64,000 nt of DNA from Blastomyces gilchristii SLH14081. Its lineage: Eukaryota > Ascomycota > Eurotiomycetes > Onygenales > Ajellomycetaceae. The position numbers were made by a program, and so were the translations under genes. Under the pieces are notes generated by a model that worked only from the letters and a program-made list of their open reading frames with translations, made no database searches and was not told the DNA's origin. The stretch is from positions 1,223,705 to 1,287,704 of the forward strand of contig NW_003101670.1 of the NCBI RefSeq assembly GCF_000003855.2, written 5' to 3'. Numbering within the stretch: the first letter of the stretch is position 1; each line of letters opens with the position of its first letter. Below, one piece after another: positions 48,934 through 60,000 of the stretch.

Positions 48934-49405
48934 TACTTTCTATTGTATGACAGTGTCTCAGAACAGAATATCAAGATATTTAATAATATTATCAGATGAT
49001 TACAACACTGATTTACATACTTTCATTTATAAATAGAACTTCTGTTTCATATAATTCTTCAATCATTTATTGATATAATAATCTTGATTAGTTAATGAAC
49101 TGATGATATCTTCATCTACACTCAGTTTTATAAGTATTTTCATTCTTTATAATGAGTAGAGAGTGAGATCAGAAGTATTAAAATATATGAGAGTATTTAA
49201 GTGTTCTTTCAGCACTTTTATATTCAATTCTGTAGATGTTGAAATTGCATGAGTTTCTTGTTAAGATAATCATTAAATCTCTTTATATTAATGTTATTGA
49301 GTTGCATGCATATCAGCTATTTATTGTTATTATAGTTTTAACATTGCTCACAGTCACTGTGACACTGTATCTATACTTATGTTCAAGAGTTCTTTCATAC
49401 TAGTG

Positions 49406-49713
49406 TGTGACGGGCTGCGTCTGATCAATTATATAGACTATTCTGTTACACTTCACAGATTTCAAACGCTTCATTCTCAAACACATATGCTTCAATTCTC
49501 GGCCACTCTCAATCACTGATTCTCAGCTGTTACAAACACGTATAGATTCTTCCGCCCTGAGGCCTCACTGCATACATTATCACATACATGTATAAATATT
49601 CACTTCAATCACTGATTCTCACACTTTCTCTTTCTTTTCCTTCTCTAATGTTTTTCTCTTTGTTATATAAGTTCTATTTATTATACTGATCTATTCAGTG
49701 TAGGCCTCTTACA
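49406..49713 (+). repeat. 5' LTR of C3
   Basis: 308 bp. All six CpGs lie in the first ~150 bp, before the TATAAA box near 49590; none after it. The 3' LTR keeps 'cggcg' at its far end, where this copy has 'cagtg'. Confidence 0.9.
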
Positions 49714-50130
49714 CTAGAAAAATGTTCATTGTCTTCTTATTAGAAATAATTATTCATATATTATCTTCTCATTAGAAATGATTATTTATTGAGAGATATC
49801 TGAACACATAACAATGTGTAAGAAAGAGAAACATAGTTAAGCAGAACACTGAGTTCTTAGATAGAAGCTTACTCATTAGTCATTCTGACCTTATAATAAG
49901 ATCTTATAAAGAGAATATCAGTAAAAGATCTGAGAGTTCTGATACTCAGATATATAAGATATTCATACAATTACACTTCTTCAAGATTTCACAGATATTA
50001 TACACTCAATGAATGACATGTCTAATGATAATATGAAAGAACTCTTAAATACAAGTATAGAAGCAATACTACAGTGACTTTAAGCAATGTTGAAATTACA
50101 ACAGTAATAGATAGCTGATATGCATGCAAC

Positions 50131-50636
50131 TAGACTGACTGTGTGACCGTGTCTGAGACCAGAACCAGATTTTTTGATAGTCTTATTATCAATTCAACTG
50201 ATCCCATTACACAGTTTTAACATTAGATAGTAGTCTCATACTGTCTCAGTGAGACTTACTGTCTACTCTTATCACATTTTTCAAATGAGATCATGATTTC
50301 CACTTCTCAATTTAAATTATTTTTATTGCTTTAAATGACTTTAAATCTCATTTGAGTGTTACCAAAAAGTGTTACTTTTTAAAAAATTAAAAATAGTCTA
50401 AAAAAAACCTTAAAATGTCTAAAAATAGTAACTTTATGCTAAGAATGAAACTAAATGGGACTAAATGAGATCACTTTCTCATTTTTTTCAAGTCATGATT
50501 TCATTTTAAGATCTCATATGTAGTCACTTTGCATGTTTTTTTAATGACTAGTCTCAGCAGGATTCACGCCAAGAAATGTATAAGATCAGATCAAATGAAA
50601 TTAAATGTGAAATTCATAGTTCTGACAGCCAGTCTA
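50131..50636. mobile_element. hAT-like non-autonomous element (MITE), copy 2
   Basis: 506 bp, TAGACTGACTG...CAGCCAGTCTA, with a perfect 8-bp duplication CATGCAAC (50123-50130, 50637-50644). Alignable without gaps to copy 1 where inspected. The final 16 bp differ from copy 1 (10615-10630) at five positions, all transitions in CpC or CpG context. It interrupts C3 gag. Confidence 0.88.
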
Positions 50637-51024
50637 CATGCAACTCAACAACTTTAATACAAGGAAATTCAATGATTAATTCAATAAGAAACTCATGCAA
50701 TTTCAGCATTTACAGAATCAAATATAAAAGTATTGAAAGAATACTTAGATACTTCTGTATATTTTAATACTTCTGATCTCACTCTCTACTCATCATAAAG
50801 AATGAAAATGCTCATGAAACTGAGTATGAATAAAGATGTTATTAGTTTACTAATCAATCAAGATTGATATATTAATGAATGATTGAAGAATTACATGAAA
50901 CAGAAGTTTCATTCATGAATAAAAGTATGTGAATCAGTGTTATAAATGTCTGATAATATTATCAAATATCTTGATATTCTATTCTGAGACACTGTCATGC
51001 AACAGAAAGTGTTAGATTGATTAC

Positions 51025-51065
<41 letters not shown>

Positions 51066-51414
51066 TATTATACTTATATGCAAGCGGAGCTTATAATGAG
51101 TCCTTGCATGATATTAAATACAGGTTAAGTGTTGATTATACAGGATGAAATACAGGTGTTGAGATCATGCTAAGATAACAAGAACATAGGAAAATACAAA
51201 GAAGTAACAATTAGATACATGCAATAATAACTTCTCAGCTCAGAAACATAGAGCAATTCATTGAAGTAATTTATACATCTCTGTATTTATTAGAAACCTG
51301 AGGTGCTTGAGTTCCGGATTTAATGTATCCCCTGCGGGTTTCGAACCCACGCGCCTTGGTTTCCTACACCAAGGCGCTACCGGGTGGCCGCATTAACCAT
51401 TCAGCCACCAGGGC
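51025..51414 (-). mobile_element. tRNA-derived SINE S (390 bp)
   Basis: A perfect 13-bp duplication TTAGATTGATTAC flanks it (51012-51024, 51415-51427). Minus strand: the head starts near 51414 (AGCCCTGGTGGCTG), box A TGGCTGAATGG (51397-51407) and box B GGTTCGAAACC (51337-51347), both matching the polymerase III consensus. Between them a perfect 10-bp hairpin (GCGCCTTGGT / ACCAAGGCGC, 51351-51360 and 51368-51377) replaces the anticodon/variable region. The 3' tail is a long (ATA)n run (51025-51065 on the + strand). It retains many CG/CC/GG dinucleotides in the head, so it looks young compared with its host. The acceptor stem pairs only partly, so it is not a functional tRNA gene. Confidence 0.9.
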
Positions 51415-54400
51415 TTAGATTGATTACAGAGCTTCTGACAGAGAAACACTTCTCTTATAATATTCATCTCTGACTTTGATATCAAGATTCTAGAAGCAGG
51501 TGATCAATCTTGAGAGAATTAAATGAAGATTAGTATGCTTAAGAAGACATTAACTTTTGAACTCTTACAGGCTCTTATAAGTGTAGATGAAGATCAGACT
51601 TATAAAGATTTCTGTACACAGCTCTGAACATTGAACAACTGTCTTATCAAGCTTAAGAGTATATAGAACAGTGATAGAAGATATTACACTCACACATCTG
51701 TGCTGAGAAATAACTCAGTCACTCATACACCTGTGCTGAGAAATAATAACAATGATGCAGATGCTATAAACTGAGTAAACTCAAATGTCTACATATAAGC
51801 AAGAGTCTTCACTGTCTGAATAGACTTCTTAGTCTCTAAGATCACTTCTGAAGAAGTCACTGATTAATGTCAATAAGAAGTGTGCATCAACTGTAACTAA
51901 TCAGAGCACATTGCTTTCAACTGTTAATCAGTTTACATGCCTTCTTATTCAAAGAATGAATCAGTGTCTGTCTGTGTTAATCATGTTACATTAGAGAAGA
52001 ATTCAGAAGATAACTATGAGAATGTCTCAATGAAACAGGAAAAAGATTAGCTTCTGTTCAAATTTGCAAGCAGAAGCTTGAAGAGATCAGATGATGATAA
52101 TTTAAAGAGAAAATAATAATGAATGTGATTCTTGTATCTACTGTGATAGATAACATGTATAATATGAAAGTCATAATAGACAGTGGTCTATGTCATTATA
52201 CAATGATTAAATCTTCAATTATAAGATATTATAACCTTCAGTATATTCTCTTATCAAGACTCTGACTTCTCACAGAATTTGATAATTTAAAAGACATTCA
52301 CACTCATTACATGATGAAACTAAACATAGATGTTAAAGAACATCAATGTGAAGATGTCTATATATACAAAGTTAAGAATCTTAACTATAATTTCATACTA
52401 GAACTTGTCTAACTATCTGAACAAGGCATCTTATTGAATGCTTAAAACAGGAGCTTAATATTCCCTAATAATGATAGGATTCATGAAGATAATATTCACA
52501 AGACTATGAATCTTACACAGATCTCTGCCAACACTTATAAAATGCTCTGAAAAAGAAGTTATTATCAAAATCATTGACAGAGTCACTGACAAAGTCACTG
52601 ATAATAGAATTATATATCAATCTATTCTGTCAGTCTGACTAATATTAAGAAAGCTCTAGAAAAGTTATTCTGTACTATAATAACAGATTCTCACACAAAA
52701 CTCTCTCAATAATATCATGAATATCTAGATATATTCTAACAAGATAACATTATAAATATACCTTCTTTACAAGACTCAGAAGTGAATCACAGTATCAAGT
52801 TAGAAAAGAAGAATGATAAGAATCTCAAGTCACTGTGAGACTCTTTTTATAATATATCTTGAGATGAACTTCTTCTTCTTCAGAAGACACTCAATAATCT
52901 GTTGAATAAGAAATTTATATATATTAATAACTCTTTCACTGTAGCTTCTATTCTCTTTGTAAAGAAGTCAGATAAAGAACTCTCATTCTGTGTGAACTAC
53001 TAAGATCTGAACAGATTGATAAAGAAAGATCATTATCTCTTATCTCTTATCAATGAAATTCTAGCATATATCAGATAAGCTCAATGATTTACAAAGCTAA
53101 ATATTATCACTGCATTTCATAAGATTTATATCACTGAAGAAGATGAATGACTTACAGTATTTTAAACATATTATAATCTCTTTAAATGAGTAGTCACACT
53201 CTTTGAACTGACTAACACTCTCAGTATATTTCAGAAGTATATCAACTGAGTACTCTGAGATTTCCTTAATAAGTTTGTATCTACTTATTTAGATGATATT
53301 CTCATCTTCATCAATGAATTCAGAAAAGAATATCAAGAGTATGTGTAAAGAGTATTACAATGACTATGAAAAGCAGAACTATCAATTGATATTGATAAGT
53401 GTGATTTCAAAGTTAAGAGTACTAAATACTTAGATTTCATCATAGAAGCTGATAAGAGAATTTGAATAAATTCCGAGAAGATCTCTATCATTCTCAAATA
53501 AGAAGCTTTATATACTGTGAAAGATGTATGAAGCTTTATTGAATTTACTAACTTCTATCAGTGATTTATACAAAACTTCTCAGATATTGTAAGATTACTT
53601 ACAGAACTCACTAAGAAAGACTCAGTATTTCAATAATCAGTGAATACTGAGGCTGCATTTATATAAATAAAGAAGATGTTTCTTAATACCTCTCTGCTGA
53701 TAATATTCAATTCTGATTATAAAACAGTTATTGAAGCTGATTTCTCTGACTATGTCATAGAAGAAGCTATATTACAATATAATAATAAAGATGTCTTACA
53801 ATTATGCATCTTCATGTCTAAGAAACTGAGTCCTGTTAAATGCAATTATGAGATCTATGACAAGAAACTTCTTATGATTATACACTGTTTAGAAGAATGA
53901 GACTCTGAACTCTGAAGTATCTCTGAATTTGAGATAATCACAGATTATAAGAATCTCAAATACTTTATAACTATCTGTAAACTCACTGAATAATAGATGC
54001 AATGATCTGAGTTTCTAAGCTACTTTTATTTTACAATACACTATCATCTCAGCAGCCAGAACTCAATGACAGATACACTCTCACAACAAGAACAAGATAT
54101 ACTATTCAATGTGACAGACATGTGCTGAATGAATCAAGAACATCAGCTCTTGAATCTGAAGATATTAGTTGATTATAATAAGATTATTCATGACACTATA
54201 TACACTACTCTGATTAGAATATCTTCTCTTCAAACTGATACTGATATCTTCACTTCTTCTACACTGAATGAACTGTGGCATACAGCAGCTCAGGCTGATA
54301 AACTTCTTCAAACTCTCATCAAAGCAGTTTAATAAGAAGTGTCTCAATTCTCTTCAGAATTACATATAAAGACTGACATCTCAGAATGTTCAATAGATGA

Positions 54401-55742
54401 CAGTAATACTCTACAATTTTGTGAATAATACTGAGTCTCTCACTTTGAACTCTTACACCTCTGAATAATGCAAGAGATGCATGATTTGTATATAATCAGT
54501 TATTCAGATCATGAATAACTGTACTGAATAATCTTTTGAGAATTCTACTGATCTGAGATATTAAATAGTATCAGATGTTTTATCTGAAACTGTAACTATT
54601 ATTCTTTCATCATCTTGTAAAAGAACTGTAGAAAAGGCCTGCTGAAACTACTTAATATCTCTAATAGAATCTGATAAGATGTGATAATTGACTTCACTGT
54701 TAATCTCTCTGAGAGTAAGAATTATAGAAATATTCTGATCATTATGAACTGATTGAGTAAAGATATAATATTGAAATCTTATAATAAGATAAATACTGAA
54801 CAAGTCACTGAAGCTTTTCTACAGAGCCTGTTCTATCAGATGTATAAATTACTGAGATTCATAGTATTAAATTGAGATTATCAATTTGTAAGTGCTCTCT
54901 GAACAAGAATCTGTCAAGTTCTCAAGATTATATATCATCTATCAACTGCCTATCACTCTGAGACTGATAGTACATCAGAACAGATAATTCAGACTATAAA
55001 GAATTATCTCTATAAGTTCTGTAATCACTTATAAGATAATTGATATGATCTGCTTCTACATACAGAGATTGCTATCAATGAACAAGATGCTGTTTCAACA
55101 GATATAAGTCTGTTCTTTCTTATACATAGTTATTATATGAAGATGTTGAATCTTCTAGAGATCACACAGTTCATATCAAACTCTCATAGTCTGATTCAGA
55201 TTGCTGATAATATAGTAATAAAGCTCTGAGATGTCTGTGACTGAGTAGAGGTCTTTATAACAACTGTGAAATAAGATCAAGAGAATTAAATTAATATTCA
55301 CTGAGATCTCACTGAATAATATAAGATAAAAGACTTGATATAATTGAATCTTAAGAATATATGAATCACATGTTCATCTTATACACTGAATTATCATTAT
55401 ATCAAGTATAAAGTGATAGAAGTTCTAGATAGCTACAACTACTGTCTTAACACATTATCAGAAATTCATGATATCTTTCACACAAGCTTGCTTTATCATG
55501 CTGTCACTGACTCATTCTCTTCTCAACTGACTTCTGACTGACAGCTGCCAGGCATCATAGAAGAAGATAATAAGCTTGAGTGAGAGATTGAGAATATTCT
55601 CAATGAAAGATCTCACAGTCACAGCTGATAATATCTTGTGAAATGAGTTAGCTATAATTAACTGATCTGAACTCTGAGTTCTGTATTATCTGAAACAGTA
55701 GTTCTTAACTGATGAGAACTGCTTCTGAAAGAGAGGAGCTAA

Positions 55743-55959
55743 TATGACAGGCTGCATCTGATCAATTATATAGACTATTTCATTACACTTCACAGATTTC
55801 AATTACTTCATTCTTGAATGTATATGCTTCAATTCTCAGTCACTCTCAATCACTGATTCTCAGCCGTGTACACTCTGATTCTCAGTCACTCTCAATTACC
55901 AATTCTCAGCCACTATGAACGCGTATAGATTCTTTCGCTCCGAGGTCTCACTGTGTACA
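55743..55959 (+). repeat. 3' LTR of C3, first part (split by B2)
   Basis: Begins TATGACAGGCTGC (5' LTR: TGTGACGGGCTGC). Its first half has lost the CpGs of the 5' copy; CpGs reappear from about 55874 (acgcgtatag, ttcgctccgagg). It ends with the B2 target duplication GTACA (55955-55959). Confidence 0.88.
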
Positions 55960-56217
55960 TGTAAGAATAAGTGCTCGCAGGCGATTATTCGGGTGTTTGC
56001 AGCTTGGTGTGATATGTACTGTTAACTACTAGAAGTATTCACAGTAGAAAGATAAAATATAGAGATCAAATATATAATAGCATTCAAGCTGAGTTATGAA
56101 TAGTATTCATGAACTTCAGTCTATATAGTTATGTGTAGTCAAGAGCTGTTAACTCTATTAATTACATGAGAAATAGAAATAGAGATAAAGAATTTACAAG
56201 AAGTGAGATTTCTTACA
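55960..56217 (-). repeat. 3' LTR of B2
   Basis: 258 bp. The outer end keeps three CpGs (gctcgcaggcgattattcgg); the inner end reads gaagtgaga where the other copy has gaagcggga. Confidence 0.92.
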
Positions 56218-57099
56218 TACTCTCTTCTCTCTAAGACTTTGTTTATAAAGTCTTTCACTGAGTGACTTCATAGAATCAGCTCAGCACTGTAGTGATACTC
56301 ACTAAAAACTCTTCATATCTATAAAAATCTCAGTGAGGAAAAATCTCTTATTATTATAAAGAGAAAAGAGTCTGTCACTCAGTTTCTTATTCTATGAGAT
56401 TCTTTATAATTTACAGATTCTTCTCTGACTACTATACAGATTCATCTCACATCTTTTATACAGAAGAATTTCAGTTAACTCTTAATCATTTTCATGAGAT
56501 TCTTGTATAATTATTACACAGATTCATCTCACAGATAAATCACTCTCTGTGAGATCACTTTTATCAAAGAGAAGTATTCATAAGTTAATCTTTCACTCAT
56601 TCTTATAAATCATTGTTCTTTGACACTGTAGAATTGTAAGGAATTTTTCATTCTTTTATTAACTCTGTAGAATTATAGAATCAAGATGTCTACAGTCTGC
56701 AATCACTCTTTATAGTTATATAGAAAGATTCAGATCTGTAATTCATAATCACTCTTTATTTACTAGAGTGATCTGACTGTTCTATGAAATCACTCACAGT
56801 GTAAATAAATCTCTCTAGAGTAGTATAAATATTTCAGATCTGTTTATAAAATTTCATCTTCTTTTCTCTTTTTCTGTAACAGCTTTTATTCTTATAAACT
56901 GTGAGTATTCTCATTCATCTATAAAGTATTTTCACTCAGATGACAGAGAGAGAGTGTTTCTAATAATATTTATATATTAATTCAAGAACTTTTCAAGAAT
57001 AAAAATTTTTTCAATTTTAATATCTTTATAAATAATATCTGACTGCTGCTGAGCTTCTTATAGATGTTTTTATAACTTCTTTAATCACTTTTTACTGAC

Positions 57100-60000
57100 T
57101 GATGAAGCAGAGATGTTACTGCTTATAACAGTATCTTCATTTCTCTCAGCTCTGTCACTGTATCTGATCTTCAGATCAGCAGTTAATCTCATATCTCTTT
57201 CAGATCAGTTTCTGACTTTAAGCAGTGCAGTTCTGCTCTTTACTGTAAGTCTCTCTGTAAGTAATTTCTTACAGATTCTAGCTGACAGTTCTTGTGAAGC
57301 TCTCAGTATTATCAGTGTCTTCTGCAGCTCTGCAGATCTATGATCACTCTCTCTCTATCTGTATAATCTCTGGTCAGATATATGCAAATATATCTAGATT
57401 CTCTATCAATGATTCTCACACTGTAGTGCATTTCTATAATCTCATTATTAATAAGAGATGAGTTTCTGAGTACCTGTAAAATCTGAGTAATCAAGATAAT
57501 GTAAATATCATGAATTTGTAATAAGAGTTAATCTGAACAGATGAGCCTTCTCTTCATATCTTAATTATTTTCAGACTGAATACTTCAGTACAACTGAGAG
57601 AGTGAACACAGCTTTGTAAGAAATATCTGATCATATGTATAAATGATCAGCTCTCAAGATTCTGCTATAACTGTATATACTCTGATATCTGACTTCTCTG
57701 AAGTCTGTGTATTTCTGATAATCTTTATATCAAATGTAATAATTATCTGTACTGTGAGTATAATACTCTCTGCTTCTTTAAAGAGAGAAATTGATAGTTA
57801 TGAAGAGATTAAGTGTTGTGAATATTAAGAATATGAGTGTGAGTTTTCTTTATTTTTTCTTTATTAATCTTTAAGTCATGTTCACAGCTCTGTTTTTATT
57901 TTCTTATTTTTTAGCTTTAATAAGAGTATGATTTCTTCTTTTCTTTATATACACTGTGAACTGTTCATTTCAGTAGAAACTTATTATCTTATAGACTAGA
58001 GTTTATAAATGACAGTGTTAATATCTTTATTATAATCAGATTCTTAGTGAAGATCACATCATTCTAACTTATCAGAATTTATAGTATAGAAGTCATGTCT
58101 CAGCTTCTACAGATGTCTTATCTACTCAGATAATTCTTAAGTGAACTTATTCATCTTATCAGAATACTTTTGTCACTGAATCTTGAATCAGAGCTTATAA
58201 TCTCACTTCTCTGAGTTAATAATCTCTTTGATCTGATATTCTCTTTCACTCTCTAGTATTTTATAAATAGAATGATAAGTCACAGAATTCTCTTCTGAGA
58301 ATTTCTTATATTTATAAAGTAAAGAGACATGAAAAACATTATATATCTATAACTCAGATAACAGTTTTAATCTATAGAACTGTAAACTAACTTTCTTCAT
58401 AATCTTATAAGACTCTATCTGTAAGAGATTCAGCTTCTTACTAGATCTCTATATAATAATATTTTTTAAACTCAGTCAGACTCTATCATCTTTCTTAAAA
58501 CTCTTTATAATATACTTGAAGTTATAGTATCTCTTCTGATACTCTTGAGTCTTTCTTAAGAATTTACAGACTTTCTCTCAGATATTCTGAATTCTCTTAG
58601 CCTGTTCACAGACATCATCACACTCTATAGTGTACTCTTACAGGTTCATTAAGATCATCTATGAATAAGTCTCAGTGAGTATCTCAAAAGAGGTTTTATC
58701 TGTACTGACATGCTTTGAGTTGTTGTATATAAACTCTGTAAGTGATAATTAATATACTCAGTCATTCTGATTATAATTGACAAAGCACTGCAGATACTGT
58801 TTTAATATACTTATCAGATATTCTATCTGATCATCTGTCTGTTAATGAAAAGCTGTGCTTAGATCTCATAAGATCTTCAGTATAGTTATCAGATCAGATC
58901 AGAACTTCTCTATAAAGATTAATCTTTTATCTGAGATAATGTTTACAGATAATTCATGCAACTGAATCACATTGTGAACAAAGATATAAGTTAAATTCTT
59001 TGACTTTAAGTTCTTGTAGATGAGTATAAAGTGTGTTATCTTGATAAAGTGATTCACTATCATCAGCACACTGTCAAAGCAGATATCATATATGTTCTTA
59101 CTTTCAGAGAGACTTATAAGAGTATTTATTTCTAGCTGTTTTTAAGATTTCTGTGAAATGAGTAGAGAAGTAAGTTCTTTATATAATTTGAATCACACTA
59201 TCTATGAATTCTGATAAATAGTATAAGAATTCACTATCTTCTTCATAAGTTCTCATATCTTCAGTCAGAAGTATTTTCTTATAAGTAACTTATGAGTTCT
59301 AGTATCTATAAAATAATCTGTTAGAGAAGAGTCATGATGCCTTTTAATAAGTTCTATATATAGAAACTTATTCATAGATATATAAATTCAGTTCTCTCTT
59401 TATAAGAGATTATTTAAGTCTCTTTAATTCTTTATTTCTGCAGAATTGATCTCTGCTGTGAGTAGTTTCTGAATATACTGAGTATATTCATTCTTCAGTT
59501 ACAGTTCAGACAATTTGAATAGAAGATCTTATAAAGACTTATACTCTGTTTTTCCTTGTATCAGGTCTTCTGTGATACTTCTCAAAGCTCATAATTTCTT
59601 CAGATTATAGATACTCTCTTCAAGAATTCTCACAGAGATTCTCAGAGTGTTGACTTTCAGTGTTATAGAGAGTAGTTATATAGACTTCTTCTCTCTCTTC
59701 TCTCTCTTCTCTTACAGAGAATTAAAAGACTCTTCAGTCAATCTCTTTATAATACTCAGTTCAAGTATTTTATAAAGCTTTTCTATCTTCTCTAGTCTCT
59801 CTATATCTGTTACTCTGGTCTTCTTAACATAGTCTGATCTATGAGAGAATTTATTCACTGAGTTCTTAGTTCTCTTAATATATTCTATCTTGAATCAGAA
59901 CTCACTCAGTCTCTGAGCTCAGTGAATCTGCTACTGTGAGAGTTTCTTGATTGAAGTAAACTGTTATAAGCTGTTATAATCAGTTCTAATAGTAATCACT

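Larger units (their letters stand above)
42540..49400 (-). pseudogene. Degraded gag-pol of C2
   Basis: Minus-strand order from the 3' end: a chromodomain remnant (about 42.54-42.64 kb); the post-integrase module 42643-42840 (YKVMKVLDSYNYYLDI...IHNIFYMSLLYH, the usual GPF-K-V...IHPVFHVSLL region); integrase 42.85-45.0 kb (interrupted by D1); RNase H about 45.1-45.6 kb; RT with YLND near 45.99-46.01 kb and the finger region 46211-46393 (STPASILFVKKSDEELQFCV); protease about 46.87-47.15 kb (MINSDLCYY, from DSG); and gag 47.3-49.4 kb, interrupted by D2. A short ~6-bp-period repeat (tcagtg/tcagta) lies at 45016-45058. Confidence 0.85.
49900..55690 (+). pseudogene. Degraded gag-pol of C3 with C-terminal chromodomain
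   Basis: Remnants on the + strand: gag from about 49.9 kb (interrupted by MITE and SINE); CCHC zinc knuckle at 51883-51924 (spacing C-x2-C-x4-H-x4-C kept, one internal stop); protease with intact DSG near 52175-52190; RT fingers about 52.91-53.08 kb (STVASILFVKKSDKELSFCV-like, collinear with C2); catalytic YLDD intact at 53286-53297; RNase H 53676-53900 (KTVIEADFSDYVIEEAILQY); integrase core about 54.69-55.0 kb (ending STAYHSETDSTSEQIIQTI); and chromodomain 55578-55670 (EIENILNERS...YLVK-stop-VSYN, family form EVE-IL...YLVKW-GY). Chromodomains of this class bind H3K9-methylated chromatin and guide integration. Stops throughout. Confidence 0.87.

Noticed and set aside
51025..51065. Tandem (ATT)n tracts here and at 43233 and 47864 as independent microsatellites
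   Set aside because: Each is the 3' tail of a retroposon next to its target duplication.
51330..51414. tRNA-Ser/Leu-like gene with consensus A and B boxes
   Set aside because: It is the head of SINE S: it is followed by an unrelated body and AAT tail, is bounded by a 13-bp target duplication, its acceptor stem pairs only partly and the anticodon region is replaced by a 10-bp hairpin.
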